The notes: generated by a model not told the origin, from the letters alone. A stretch of DNA of 64,000 nucleotides from Bradyrhizobium barranii subsp. apii (GCF_011516635.5 NZ_CP096255.1:2478501-2542500), one strand, 5' to 3'. Positions 1 to 8,831 are shown, numbered from the stretch's first letter. Numbers and translations are program-made.

Positions 1-945
1 GCCTCGCCCGGCGACGTCACCTATGTGCTGACGAGCTATTACGTCATCCACGCCTATCTGCGCGACGTCGGCATGCACATCAACAACCTCCAGCGCTCGG
101 TCAACGACATGGACGAATTGGTGGCGATCCATGGCGAGCCGATCGGGATTGCCGATGCGGCCAGTGCGCGACCGATCGCGATCGAGGCCGGCGAGATCGT
201 GTTCGACGACGTCACGTTCCACTATGGCGGACACCGCGCGCCACTGTATGACGGACTGTCGGTCACGATCCGCGCCGGCGAGCGCGTCGGCCTGGTCGGC
301 CGCTCCGGTTCCGGCAAGACGACCTTCGTCAAGCTGGTGCAGCGGCTCTACGACGTCTCCGGTGGCCGCGTGCTGATCGACGGGCAGGACATCGCGCACG
401 CTACGCAGCAATCGCTGCGCAGCCAGATCGCGATCGTGCAGCAGGAGCCGATCCTGTTCCACCGCACGCTTGCAGAGAACATCGCCTATGGCCGGCCCGG
501 TGCCAGCCTGGAGGCCATCGAGCATGCGGCGCGGCTGGCGAATGCGCACGACTTTATCCTGCGCCTGCCGAAGGGCTACGGCACGCTGGTTGGCGAGCGC
601 GGCGTGAAGCTGTCGGGCGGCGAGCGGCAGCGTGTGGCGCTGGCGCGCGCCTTCCTGGCGGACGCGCCGGTGCTGATCCTGGACGAGGCGACCTCGAGCC
701 TCGATTCGGAATCGGAGGCGCTGATCCAGCAGGCGATGGAGCGGCTGATGAAGGGCCGCACCTCGATCGTGATCGCGCACCGGCTGTCGACGGTGCGCAG
801 CCTCGATCGGATCCTGGTGTTCGACCGTGGCGAGATCGTCGAGCAAGGTAACCATGCCATGCTCGCGGGCAAGCCAGGGGGCATCTATCGCGGTCTGTTC
901 GAGCGCCAGGTGGTGGAGCTCGGGCGTATCGCGGCGGCGGAATGA
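1..945 (+). CDS. ABC exporter, C-terminal part with ATPase domain (5' truncated by window)
   Basis: The frame is open from base 1, so the gene starts outside the window; 314 residues are visible. The first ~45 residues look like the end of a transmembrane domain and linker of a fused (ABCB/MsbA/HlyB-like) half-transporter. The ATPase follows: Walker A GRSGSGKT at 298-321, signature LSGGERQR at 610-633, Walker B with DEATSSLD around 673-705, and the switch histidine in AHRLSTV at 778-780. Such proteins export lipids, peptides or drugs across the inner membrane using ATP as dimers. The substrate cannot be read from this part. The next gene, a MATE pump, is 57 bases downstream and could be co-transcribed. 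Confidence 0.9.
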   Translation, partial: ASPGDVTYVLTSYYVIHAYLRDVGMHINNLQRSVNDMDELVAIHGEPIGIADAASARPIAIEAGEIVFDDVTFHYGGHRAPLYDGLSVTIRAGERVGLVGRSGSGKTTFVKLVQRLYDVSGGRVLIDGQDIAHATQQSLRSQIAIVQQEPILFHRTLAENIAYGRPGASLEAIEHAARLANAHDFILRLPKGYGTLVGERGVKLSGGERQRVALARAFLADAPVLILDEATSSLDSESEALIQQAMERLMKGRTSIVIAHRLSTVRSLDRILVFDRGEIVEQGNHAMLAGKPGGIYRGLFERQVVELGRIAAAE

Positions 946-1002
946 GAGGCGCGCGGCAGCGGGACGAAAGTCCCGCGGTCACGCCGTTAAGGATGGAATG
1001 AG

Positions 1003-2409
1003 ATGAAGGACCTGACGCGCGGCTCCATCGTGAGCCACATCCTGAGCATGGCGCCTCCGATCGTGGTTGGCATGATCACGATCATGATCTGTCAGCTCGT
1101 CGATCTGTATTTCGTCTCGGGTCTGGGCGAGGCGGCGATCGCCGGCGTCGCGGCGGCCGGTAATGCGGGCTTTCTGGTCAATGCGCTGATGCAGGTGCTC
1201 GGCGTAGGCACGGTTGCGCTGATGGCGCACGCCGTGGGGCGGAAAGACCGCGACGACGCCAATCTGGTCTTCAACCAGTCGGTCGTCCTGTCGGTGCTGT
1301 TCGGGATCCTGACATTGGTCGCGGGCTTCGCGCTGTCGCGCCCCTACATGCGCGCGGTTGCAGCCGACGAAGCTACGGTCGAAGCCGGTACCGTTTATCT
1401 GCTCTGGTTCATGCCGGCGCTGGCGCTGCAATTCGCCACGCAAGTGATGGCATCCGCATTGCGGGCGACCGGTATCGTGCGGCCGAGCATGCTGGTGCAG
1501 GCGCTTGCCGTGGTCATCAACATCGCGCTGGCGCCGGTCCTGATCACGGGCTGGGGCACCGGACATGCGCTCGGTGTCGCCGGTGCCGGCCTTGCCAGCT
1601 CGATCGCCGTCTTCGTCGGCGTGCTGATGCTGCTCGGTTATTTCCTCAAGCTGGAGCGATACGTCGCGTTTCACCCCGAGCAATGGCGGCCGCAGCTGCG
1701 GCAGTGGAAGAGAATCCTCAATGTCGGCCTGCCCGCCGGCGGGGAATTTGCGATGATCTTCATCATCATGGCCGTGGGCTATTACGTGCTGAGCGTCTTT
1801 GGTCCAGCGGCGCAGGCGGGGTTTGGCATCGGGACGCGTCTCCTCGGGCTGATCCAGATGCCGGCGCTCGCCATCGCCCTTGCTGCAGGGCCCATCGCCG
1901 GCCAGAATTTCGGCGCCGGCAATGGCGCACGTGTGCGGGAGACCTTTGTCAAGGCGTCGCTTATCGCGACCGCCGTGATGATTGTCTTCATGATCCTCGC
2001 GCAGTTCGCGCCCGGTCTGTTGCTTGCCGGCTTCTCGAGGGATCAGGAGACGATGGCGGTTGCGTCGCTGTTTCTGCGCCTCGTCTCGCTCAACATGGTG
2101 GCGCAGGGGCTGATCTTTACCTGCTCCAGCATGTTTCAGGGGCTTGGCAACACCAAGCCGGTGTTGTGGACCTCGGCGACGCGGGTTCTCACCTATTCCC
2201 TGCCGTCGATCTGGCTCTCGACGTGGCCGGGCTTCCGGATGGAGCATGTCTGGTATTTGTCGATCGCGACGACCACGCTACAGGCCGCCCTGAGCGTGTG
2301 GCTGTTGCTCCGGGAGTTCAGAAAACGCCTTGCGCTGCCGGCACAGGAGAAGGTCACGAAGCCGGCAAATCCCGAGCCGGTTGTGCCTCCCATGCGCGAG
2401 CCCGCGTAG
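1003..2409 (+). CDS. MATE family efflux transporter
   Basis: 468 residues, the usual length for MATE (NorM/DinF-like) exporters, with about 12 hydrophobic segments and an internal repeat of two six-helix halves. The N-terminus (TRGSIVSHILSMAPPIVVG) and the region FGAGNGARVRETF near the middle are typical of the family. These inner-membrane pumps exchange Na+ or H+ for cationic drugs or metabolites. An AAGGA-like ribosome site lies just before the ATG. It follows the ABC exporter closely in the same direction, so a shared export operon is possible. Substrate unknown. Confidence 0.9.
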   Translation: MKDLTRGSIVSHILSMAPPIVVGMITIMICQLVDLYFVSGLGEAAIAGVAAAGNAGFLVNALMQVLGVGTVALMAHAVGRKDRDDANLVFNQSVVLSVLFGILTLVAGFALSRPYMRAVAADEATVEAGTVYLLWFMPALALQFATQVMASALRATGIVRPSMLVQALAVVINIALAPVLITGWGTGHALGVAGAGLASSIAVFVGVLMLLGYFLKLERYVAFHPEQWRPQLRQWKRILNVGLPAGGEFAMIFIIMAVGYYVLSVFGPAAQAGFGIGTRLLGLIQMPALAIALAAGPIAGQNFGAGNGARVRETFVKASLIATAVMIVFMILAQFAPGLLLAGFSRDQETMAVASLFLRLVSLNMVAQGLIFTCSSMFQGLGNTKPVLWTSATRVLTYSLPSIWLSTWPGFRMEHVWYLSIATTTLQAALSVWLLLREFRKRLALPAQEKVTKPANPEPVVPPMREPA

Positions 2410-2434
2410 CAGATCGAACGGACGCGCGCTTGTC

Positions 2435-2477
2435 GCCCACCCACGGCTCCGGCTAGTTTGCCGCGCCGTGGGTGGGC
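2435..2477. repeat. 13-bp perfect inverted repeat between MATE gene and O-antigen-ligase-like gene
   Basis: The arms GCCCACCCACGGC (2435-2447) and GCCGTGGGTGGGC (2465-2477) are perfect complements separated by 17 bases. No T-run follows, so it is not a classic intrinsic terminator. It lies 23 bases before the ATG of the next gene and could form a hairpin in its leader. Confidence 0.6.
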
Positions 2478-2499
2478 CGCGAATCTGCAAGGGACAGCA

Positions 2500-3780
2500 A
2501 TGACCGAGGTGTTGAACGAGCAGGGACGAGCGTCCTGGCACTCCGCGATCTGGGCGGCGCGCTACCGCACACCGGCCCGCTTCGTTGCGCTGGTCGCGTT
2601 GCTGCTGCCCTGGAGCACCACCGGCGTGACTTTTGCGCTCGTGCCCTGGCTGATCGCCTTTGCTTTCATCGACCTTCGCGAACTCCCGCGCTCGCTGCTG
2701 CGCCCGATCTGCCTGCTGCCGATCGCGCTGTTCGTGCTGGCACTCGTCGGCACGCTCTGGTCGGTTGCGCCCTGGGCCGAGCGGCTGCACGCGCTCGGGC
2801 CGCCGGCAAAACTGCTGGTGATCCCGCTGCTGATCTACCAGTTCGAGCGCTGGCCCTACGGCAAATGGGTTTTTGCGGCGTTCCTGGTCTCCTGGACGCT
2901 GCTCATGCTGTACTCCTTCACTGTCGCGATCGATCCCAGGCTCTCGCTAAAGCTCTATCTGTCGCGCGGGCCCTACCAGGTCGAGAGCGGGATTGCCGTG
3001 CGCAATTATATCGACCAGAGCCAGGAATTCGCGCTCTGTGCGATCGCGCTGGTGTACCCGATCGTGACGCTGGTCCAGCAGGGCCGCGTTCGGATCGCGG
3101 CGTTATTCGCCGTATTGGCGCTCGGCTTCCTCGCCAACATGATGTTCGTCGTGGTCTCGCGCACGGCGCTGGTGACGCTGCCGGTCCTGCTCGTGGTGTT
3201 TGCACTGCTGCATCTGCGCTGGCGGGCGGCGCTCGTCGCCGGCGCTGCGACGGCGTTGATCGCCGTGGCGCTCTGGGCCGTCTCGCCGCATCTGCGCGCG
3301 ACCGTCGGCAAGTTCCAGAGCGATTATGAAAGGAGCCTGGAGGCCGACAACAATTCGATCAGCGGCATGGGCTCGCGTCTCGAATACTGGCGGAAGTCCT
3401 TCGGGTTCATCGCCGACGCGCCGCTGATCGGGCACGGCACCGGCTCGATCCGCGGTCTGTTCGCCAGCGTGGCCGCCAATCCGCACGACGACCCGCTGCG
3501 CGGCGAGATCGTCAGCAACCCGCACAATCAGACCCTCAGCAACGCCGTGCAGTGGGGCATCGTCGGCGTGCTGGTCCTCTACGCGCTGTGGATCGCGCAC
3601 CTTCTGATGTTTCTCGGCGAGGGACTGGCCTGCTGGATCGGCATGCTGGTTGTGGTGCAGAACATGCTGTCCTCACTGCTCAACACGCATCTGTTCGATT
3701 TCACCTCGGGCTGGATCTACGTGCTCGGTGTCGGCGTCGCCGGCGGCATGGCGCTCGCCGCGAAGAGAGCATCGAGCTAG
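2500..3780 (+). CDS. O-antigen ligase / Wzy-like polymerase family membrane protein
   Basis: 426 residues from the ATG at 2500; the frame is open 14 codons further upstream, but that part overlaps the inverted repeat. About 10-12 hydrophobic helices are visible. A large periplasmic loop between the later helices holds the segment NPHNQTLSNAVQWGIVG, the HN motif typical of PF04932 (Wzy_C) proteins such as WaaL. This family joins or polymerises surface polysaccharide on the periplasmic face of the inner membrane. No glycosyltransferases lie nearby, so whether it ligates O-antigen or another glycan is open. Its stop overlaps the stop of the convergent permease gene. Confidence 0.8.
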   Translation: MTEVLNEQGRASWHSAIWAARYRTPARFVALVALLLPWSTTGVTFALVPWLIAFAFIDLRELPRSLLRPICLLPIALFVLALVGTLWSVAPWAERLHALGPPAKLLVIPLLIYQFERWPYGKWVFAAFLVSWTLLMLYSFTVAIDPRLSLKLYLSRGPYQVESGIAVRNYIDQSQEFALCAIALVYPIVTLVQQGRVRIAALFAVLALGFLANMMFVVVSRTALVTLPVLLVVFALLHLRWRAALVAGAATALIAVALWAVSPHLRATVGKFQSDYERSLEADNNSISGMGSRLEYWRKSFGFIADAPLIGHGTGSIRGLFASVAANPHDDPLRGEIVSNPHNQTLSNAVQWGIVGVLVLYALWIAHLLMFLGEGLACWIGMLVVVQNMLSSLLNTHLFDFTSGWIYVLGVGVAGGMALAAKRASS

Positions 3781-4520
3781 AGCGCGGCAATACTGTTCCA
3801 TACGAGGGTGAGGCCCGACAGGAACAACAGGCCGAGCACGACGTCGCCAAAATGCTTGTCGTTCAGCGCGTGATAGACGCGGGCGCCGGCCCAGGCGCCG
3901 ATCAGCGTGCCCGGGAAGGCGACCAGCGCGAGCCAGACCACCTTGAACTCGACGAGGCCCGACGCCGTCTGCAACATCAGCGCGGTCGCGAGCACGGTGA
4001 AATTGAAGAGCTGGAAGATGCCGCGCCGCTCGTGCTTGTTCCAGCCGCGGATATTGGCCCAGAGGATCGGCAGCGGCCCGGACAATCCGGCGAGGCCGCC
4101 GAGAATGCCGCCGGCAAAGCCGATCGCGCCGTCGGCAATGCGGCCACCGAACGTCACGGCGAGGGGCCTCTTGTTGAGATAGAGAGCGGTCGAAAAGATC
4201 AGGATCAGCACGCCGACGCTCAGCTTGAACACTTTTGGATCGGCGGAGGCGATCAGCATGGTGCCGAGCGGCACGCCGATCAGGCCCCCGATCAGGAACG
4301 GCCAGACCAGCGACAGGTCAAAACTCTTCCACATCGACGGCAGCGTCGAGGTCTGGGCGATCACCGAGCAGATCAGCACCAGGGGCATCGCGAGCGAGGG
4401 CGGCAGGACGTAGAGCCAGATGCCGAGCGCCATCAGCGCGGTCCCGAAGCCGGCCAGTCCCGAGACGAAGCCGCCGGCCAGCGCGCCGAACAGCAGCAGC
4501 GCATAAGTGAGCGTTTCCAA
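3777..4520 (-). CDS. TauE/SafE family (UPF0721) membrane permease
   Basis: 247 residues with eight or so hydrophobic segments and glycine-rich repeats (FVSGLAGFGTALMALG, FAGGILGGLAGLSGP) characteristic of the TauE/SafE family, PF01925. Members export sulfite or sulfoacetate or move other organic anions across the inner membrane. The reading frame begins with TTG at 4520; AAGGA lies about nine bases upstream of it. The stop codon overlaps the end of the convergent O-antigen-ligase-like gene by a few bases. No sulfur-metabolism gene is adjacent, so the substrate is unknown. Confidence 0.85.
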   Translation of the reverse strand: METLTYALLLFGALAGGFVSGLAGFGTALMALGIWLYVLPPSLAMPLVLICSVIAQTSTLPSMWKSFDLSLVWPFLIGGLIGVPLGTMLIASADPKVFKLSVGVLILIFSTALYLNKRPLAVTFGGRIADGAIGFAGGILGGLAGLSGPLPILWANIRGWNKHERRGIFQLFNFTVLATALMLQTASGLVEFKVVWLALVAFPGTLIGAWAGARVYHALNDKHFGDVVLGLLFLSGLTLVWNSIAAL

Positions 4521-4751
4521 CAGATTGTCCTTGTCGCAACGGACGATCCCGAACTGTTGATCGCCAACGCCCGCATAGCACGGCTGCGGCCGTGCAGGTC
4601 AATTCCAAAACCGCACGCAAGCGTGATCCCCAACCGCGGGCATTCGCCAAAGGCAGGCCTACATGATGACCATACTTCAATCCGGGGGCCTGCCCGACGC
4701 CATGATGCGCTTTCATTGGCCTTTCCCCGAACGAGATGATGGAGAACGACC

Positions 4752-5012
4752 ATGACCCGCACGAAGATTGCCGTTGCAGCCGCGCTGCTGTCTGCGGCGG
4801 CCCTGATGCCGACGATGGCGCAGGCGCAGTTCTCCGAACCCGCGGCCTATCAGGCCGCCCATCCCGACCGCGATGTGCTGAACGGCGGCCAGCTCACGCC
4901 TGCGGCGCGCCAGGCTCGTGGCGAGACGGTGGCACCGAGCGAGGCCTATGCGGCCTATCCGTCAGGTGTGACGCCGGTCGTTCGCCCGCGCCACCGCCGT
5001 CACCACCAATAA
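4752..5012 (+). CDS. Small secreted hypothetical protein (86 aa)
   Basis: 86 residues. A clear Sec signal peptide (TRTKIAVAAALLSAAAL then MPTMAQA) should be cut after residue ~25, leaving a mature periplasmic protein of about 60 residues. It has an HPDRDVLNGGQLTPAARQAR segment and a basic His/Arg-rich end (RPRHRRHHQ). A GGAG ribosome site precedes the ATG. I do not recognise a domain. The neighbours, a permease and a MocR regulator on the other strand, do not suggest a role. Confidence 0.7.
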   Translation: MTRTKIAVAAALLSAAALMPTMAQAQFSEPAAYQAAHPDRDVLNGGQLTPAARQARGETVAPSEAYAAYPSGVTPVVRPRHRRHHQ

Positions 5013-5019
5013 GAAGAGT

Positions 5020-6390
5020 CTAGACGATCTGCCTTGTGTCGGCCGGCCTGTGCAGCGCGCCGACCAGGATGCGCAGCGCTTCCGTCAGCTCCGATCGATT
5101 GCGCGCGGCGCCGAGCGAGACGCGCGCGGCATGCGGCGGTGTTCCGTCCACAGTGAAAGCATCGCCGGCGACGACTGCAAGTCCATTCCGCAACAGATGC
5201 GCGGCGACGTCGGGGCGGCCCTCCGGCAGCCGCAGCCAGAGATGATGGGCGGCGGGCTTGGCCAGGAACTGAATGCCTTTCAGCGCGCGCTGCGCAATCT
5301 GCTGGCGGCCGATCGCCTCGTTGCGGATGGCGGCGATGATCCGATCGGCGATGCCGTTCTCGATCCAATGCGTCACCAGCGCGACCATCAGCGGCGCCGG
5401 CATCTGCACGGTGGCCTGCAAGCCGGCACGCATGTCGCGCTGCGCGGCGTTGTCGGGCGTCACGAGATAGGCGACGCGCAGCGCCGGCGCGATGCATTTC
5501 GACAGCGTGGTTGCGAGATAGGTCCGCTCCGGAATGAGGTTTGCGATCGGCGATGCCGAACGGTCGAGCAGCCCGTAGGCATCGTCCTCGATCAGCGCCG
5601 TATCGGAATCGCTGATGATCTTTGCGATGGCGTTGCGCCGTTCGGCGGAAAGCGTCGCGGTGGTCGGATTGTGCAGCGTCGGAATGAGATAGACGGCCTT
5701 CGGCCTGTGCGCGCGACAGGCCTTCGCCAGCGCATCGGGCAGGATGCCGCCGTCATCTATGGCAACACCGACGAGCTTGACGCCGAGCCGCGCCGCGGCG
5801 GCCTTGATGCCGGGGAAGGTGAGCGCTTCCGTCAGCACGACGTCGCCGGGCCGTGCGAAATGCGCGAGCAGGTTGAACAGGATCGTCTGCGTGCCGGGAA
5901 AGATCACGAGCCTGTCGGCGTGCGCGTGCGGAACCCGTGCACGCATCCAGCGGGCCGCGACCTCGCGCTCATGCGCGCTGCCGCCGGGCGGCTGGTAGTT
6001 GAGATGCGCCGTCAGGCCCGATTGCGCGCGGATGGCTTCCATCCCGGCAATGATCCGCTCATCGAGTTGCGCTTCGAGCGGATGCGGCGGCACGTTCATC
6101 GAGAGGTCGATCGCGACCGGATGCGGCAGGTCGACCGCGCGGCGCGCGCTGGTCTCGGATACGAATGAGCCTTGTCCGACACGGGCTTCCATGATGCCGC
6201 GGCGCCGCGCCTCGGTGTAGGCGCGCGTCACCGTGGTGAGGTCGATGCCGAGGGCCTTGGCCAGCGCGCGCTGTGTCGGCAGCTGCTGGCCGCGCACCAG
6301 CCGGCCCGCGGCGATGTCGGCCTCCATGGCCTCGACGATGCGCTGGTAGCGCGGCCCGCTCAGCTCCGAGATTGTAGGGGTCCAATCCAT
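5020..6390 (-). CDS. MocR-family regulator (GntR wHTH fused to aminotransferase-like domain)
   Basis: 456 residues from the ATG at 6390; an in-frame start at 6405 exists, but the motif array upstream favours 6390. Residues ~12-80 form a GntR-type winged helix (GQQLPTQRALAKALGIDLTT) and residues ~95-456 a class I aminotransferase fold. The expected PLP lysine is K298 in TTLSK, with the cofactor-contact DDAYG at 269-273. MocR proteins bind PLP, usually do not transaminate, and control vitamin B6, GABA, taurine or amino-acid genes. It is divergent from the DUF983 gene at 6470; three copies of a 9-base element lie between them. Target pathway unknown. Confidence 0.88.
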   Translation of the reverse strand: MDWTPTISELSGPRYQRIVEAMEADIAAGRLVRGQQLPTQRALAKALGIDLTTVTRAYTEARRRGIMEARVGQGSFVSETSARRAVDLPHPVAIDLSMNVPPHPLEAQLDERIIAGMEAIRAQSGLTAHLNYQPPGGSAHEREVAARWMRARVPHAHADRLVIFPGTQTILFNLLAHFARPGDVVLTEALTFPGIKAAAARLGVKLVGVAIDDGGILPDALAKACRAHRPKAVYLIPTLHNPTTATLSAERRNAIAKIISDSDTALIEDDAYGLLDRSASPIANLIPERTYLATTLSKCIAPALRVAYLVTPDNAAQRDMRAGLQATVQMPAPLMVALVTHWIENGIADRIIAAIRNEAIGRQQIAQRALKGIQFLAKPAAHHLWLRLPEGRPDVAAHLLRNGLAVVAGDAFTVDGTPPHAARVSLGAARNRSELTEALRILVGALHRPADTRQIV

Positions 6391-6445
6391 GCAATTTAGG
6401 CCCATATCCTTTGAATGTATGGATGCAAGATATTATTGTATGGAT
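6385..6445. promoter_or_regulatory. Candidate MocR operator array
   Basis: TGTATGGAT occurs at 6416-6424 and 6437-6445, exactly 21 bases apart (two helical turns). A near-identical copy in inverted orientation, ATCCATGCA (8 of 9), covers 6385-6393 over the start codon of the MocR gene. Phased direct repeats between a MocR gene and its divergent neighbour are typical for this family, so the regulator probably represses itself and acts on the DUF983 promoter. The binding itself is inference. Confidence 0.6.
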
Positions 6446-6469
6446 CAGCGAAAAGGAAGAGGTGCTGTC

Positions 6470-6898
6470 ATGGCAACCGGTTCAGTCTCTCTCACGAAAG
6501 CGATGTGGCGCGGCTTCTTGGGCAAGTGCCCGAACTGCAGCGAAGGACACATGTTCGGCCGTTTCCTGAAAGTGGCCGACAGCTGCGACCATTGCGGCGA
6601 GGAGCTGTTTCACCAGCGCGCCGATGACTTCCCGGCTTATCTGGTGATGGTCGTGGTTGGTCACCTCGTCGTACCGGCGATCCTCGCGGTCGAGACGGCT
6701 TACGCGCCGGCGGTCTGGCTGCAACTGGCCGTGTGGCTGCCCGTGACGCTGTTCGCTTCGCTCGCGCTGCTGCAGCCGACCAAGGGCGCCATCGTCGGCC
6801 TGCAATGGCAGATCGGCATGCATGGTTTTGAGGCGGGCAAGCTGCGGCGCGAGGCGGTTGCGCCCGTCCTCGTGAAGGCGAACACCCGCGCGGCCTGA
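6470..6898 (+). CDS. DUF983 domain membrane protein
   Basis: 142 residues from the ATG at 6470, chosen because AGGAAGAGG lies just upstream; the frame stays open to 6389 but that part covers the operator array. The N-terminal part carries two CxxC pairs (CPNC and CDHC), a likely zinc ribbon. Two hydrophobic helices follow (LVMVVVGHLVVPAILAVE and LAVWLPVTLFASLALL). This fits the DUF983 family of small membrane proteins, some of which lie near cytochrome oxidase genes in alphaproteobacteria. Function unknown. It is the likely target of the divergent MocR regulator. Confidence 0.85.
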   Translation: MATGSVSLTKAMWRGFLGKCPNCSEGHMFGRFLKVADSCDHCGEELFHQRADDFPAYLVMVVVGHLVVPAILAVETAYAPAVWLQLAVWLPVTLFASLALLQPTKGAIVGLQWQIGMHGFEAGKLRREAVAPVLVKANTRAA

Positions 6899-6958
6899 GA
6901 GGCCGCAGCGTTTACATCGCGCGCGCGGCCGCTACACTCCATCGTACAAACAAGAACG

Positions 6959-7684
6959 ATGGAAACGCCGATGGCCGCACGCGCGAAGACTTTTCTGCTC
7001 TGTCATGGTGCATGGTCCGGCGGATGGGCCTGGAAGAAGATGCATCCGCTGATGGCGCAGGCCGGCCACCGCCTGGTGGCGCCGACCTACACCGGCCTCG
7101 GCGAGCGCGCGCATCTGGCCAGTCCCGCGATCGATCTGGATACGCACATCCAGGACATCCTCAACGTCATCAAGTTCGAGGACCTCGACGACATCGTGCT
7201 GCTCGGCCACAGCTATGGCGGCATGGTCGCGACCGGTGTTGCCGACCGCGCGCGCGAGCGCGTCACGCAACTGATCTATCTCGACGCCTTCGTGCCGCGT
7301 GACGGCCAGTCGCTGTTCGATCTCAATGAGGGCGGCCGCGAGCCGATGCGCAAGGCGACTGCCGCGGGCGACGGCTACCGCATCCCGCCGAATCCACCGC
7401 CGCCGGATACGCCGCAGGCCGATCTCGACTGGCTCAATGCGCGCCGCATCAACATGCCGATCAAATGTTTCGAGACGAGGCTCAAGCTCGAGCATGGCGA
7501 GCCGGCGATGCCGCGCAGCTACATCTATTGCAAGCGCATTCCGCCGGGCGATGTGTTCGGGCAGTTCGCGAAGCGCACGAAGAACGAGGAGGGCTGGCGC
7601 TATTTCGAGCTCGATGCGAGTCATGCGCCGAACGTGACGGCGCCCGAGGCTTTGATGGGCGTGTTGAACGAGATTGTCGCTTAG
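6959..7684 (+). CDS. Alpha/beta-fold hydrolase (esterase-like)
   Basis: 241 residues from the ATG at 6959; a second ATG at 6971 is possible since neither has a strong ribosome site. The oxyanion segment LCHGAWSGGWAW lies near residues 14-25, the nucleophile Ser85 in GHSYGG, and the likely catalytic His222 in DASHAPN. The pattern resembles the small esterase / hydroxynitrile-lyase / methyl-salicylate-esterase group (PF12697), which are cytoplasmic enzymes acting on small esters. The true substrate cannot be told from sequence. It appears to be a single-gene unit between DUF983 and a palindromic repeat. Confidence 0.85.
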   Translation: METPMAARAKTFLLCHGAWSGGWAWKKMHPLMAQAGHRLVAPTYTGLGERAHLASPAIDLDTHIQDILNVIKFEDLDDIVLLGHSYGGMVATGVADRARERVTQLIYLDAFVPRDGQSLFDLNEGGREPMRKATAAGDGYRIPPNPPPPDTPQADLDWLNARRINMPIKCFETRLKLEHGEPAMPRSYIYCKRIPPGDVFGQFAKRTKNEEGWRYFELDASHAPNVTAPEALMGVLNEIVA

Positions 7685-7693
7685 TTCGCAGCC

Positions 7694-7794
7694 GTCATTC
7701 CGGGGCTCGCGAAGCGAGAGCCCGGAATCCATCAGGCGGCAGAGTCGGTGGATGAATGGATTCCGGGCTCGTGCTGCGCACGCCCCGGAATGAC
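7694..7794. repeat. Long palindromic intergenic repeat (GTCATTCCGGGGC family)
   Basis: The element begins GTCATTCCGGGGC and ends with its complement GCCCCGGAATGAC. Each ~39-base arm also folds on itself (GGGCTCGCGAAGCGAGAGCCC in the left arm), giving a cruciform-like structure. It lies downstream of the hydrolase gene and beyond the rnpB terminator. A partial relative is seen at 45263-45296. Confidence 0.8.
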
Positions 7795-7811
7795 AGCCGG
7801 GTCAAAATGGT

Positions 7812-7844
7812 GAGGGGCTCGATGCGGTCAGCATCGAACCCCTC
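7812..7844 (-). terminator. Terminator of rnpB
   Basis: On the minus strand a 14-base stem (arms 7831-7844 and 7812-7825, one mismatch) with a short loop is followed by ACCATTTTGAC. It starts ten bases beyond the 3' end of rnpB. The T-run is short but the stem is very stable. Confidence 0.7.
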
Positions 7845-7854
7845 GTTGCAAGAT

Positions 7855-8334
7855 ATCAGCCGGCCTGTAAGCCGGGTTCTGTAAGGCACCGTCCGCTTGC
7901 GCGAACGATACGTGACGGCCATTCCTCTGGGACCATGTTTGCACATGGCCTCGAGCAACCTACCCGGACGGCGGGCCTGACATCGCCCCGCGGCGTTATC
8001 GCTTGCGCGAACAGCCCGCTACGCCGTCCCTATTCGGTTTTGCTCCCGGTGGGGTTTACCATGCCGGCTCCGTTGCCGGAGCCGCGGTGCGCTCTTACCG
8101 CACCTTTTCACCCTTACCTGCCTACGCAGCTTGCGCTGCTACGGCACGGCAGGCCCGAGGGCTTGCCGCGCCAGAGCCCCGAAGGGGCGTCGGCGGGCGG
8201 TTCGTTCTCTGTGGCACTTTCCCTGGGGTTGCCCCCGCCGGACGTTATCCGGCACCGTATGTCAAGGGAGCCCGGACTTTCCTCCCCGGCGGCCTTTCGG
8301 CACCTGCCGGAGCGGCCGTCCGGCCGACTGACCG
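7855..8334 (-). ncRNA. rnpB: RNase P RNA, bacterial type A
   Basis: Read on the minus strand, the region has the hallmarks of M1-type RNA: GAGGAAAGTCCGGGCTCC near the 5' end, GGTAAGGGTGAAAAGGTGCG in the middle, AGAGGAATGGCC, and ACAGAACCCGGCTTACAGG near the 3' end. Helix P1 closes it: the bases at 8331-8322 (TCAGTCGGCC) pair with 7865-7856 (GGCCGGCTGA). The RNA is the catalytic subunit that trims 5' leaders from pre-tRNA with protein RnpA. A TTGACG at 8368-8363 is placed correctly for a -35 box; the -10 region is poor. Open frames seen on either strand here are artefacts. Confidence 0.95.
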
Positions 8335-8414
8335 GCTACGCATGGGGCATTTGTGACGGTTCCGTCAAGCAGAGATCGCCGCGCACGCCGGCTGCGAATA
8401 ATTTATCCTGAACA

Positions 8415-8441
8415 TGTCGTTGGGCGTGGGCCCGGTTCGAC
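8415..8441 (+). promoter_or_regulatory. Candidate ECF-sigma promoter of first DGPF gene
   Basis: TGTCGT (8415-8420), 17 bases, then CGAC (8438-8441). From memory, ECF42-group sigma factors recognise TGTCGA around -35 and CGA/CGTC-like sequence at -10. The same arrangement with identical spacing precedes the second copy. Confidence 0.55.
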
Positions 8442-8480
8442 TGGATGCCGGCAATCCAGCCGAGCAACAGGAGTTAAGCG

Positions 8481-8831
8481 ATGCAGTATTTGCTGCTGAT
8501 CTACCGGAACGAAGCTCAACAGAGCAAGATGGACCCCGCGGATTACCAGAAGCTGTTGGCGGAGTATTCCGCCTACACCCAGTCCATCGTCCAGAGCGGC
8601 AACTTCAAGGCCGGCGACGGGCTCCAGCCGACCTCGACTGCGACCACCGTTCGCGTTCGCGACGGCAAGGTACTCGCGACCGATGGTCCGTTCGCCGAGA
8701 CCCGCGAGCAACTCGGCGGCTATTATCTCGTCGAGGCGAGAGACCTCGACGCAGCGATCGCGATGGCCGCGCGGATTCCCGGAGCCAGGGACGGCTCGAT
8801 CGAAGTCAGGCCCGTGATGATCTACAAATGA
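8481..8831 (+). CDS. YciI/DGPF-domain protein, copy 1
   Basis: 116 residues, a single YciI-like (PF03795) alpha/beta barrel of the DGPF subgroup: the DGPF motif is present in [18 protein letters not shown]. These small cytoplasmic proteins are regularly encoded beside ECF42-type sigma factors; their biochemical role is not established. It is a close paralogue of the next gene over its full length and also in the ~75 bases upstream. An ACAGGAG ribosome site precedes the ATG. Probably under control of the sigma factor encoded downstream. Confidence 0.92.
   Translation: MQYLLLIYRNEAQQSKMDPADYQKLLAEYSAYTQSIVQSGNFKAGDGLQPTSTATTVRVRDGKVLATDGPFAETREQLGGYYLVEARDLDAAIAMAARIPGARDGSIEVRPVMIYK

Noticed and set aside
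7935..8411. Open frames of 117-158 residues over 7.9-8.4 kb
   Set aside because: They run antisense through rnpB, whose conserved segments and P1 pairing are unmistakable; the translations are Pro/Arg-rich noise.
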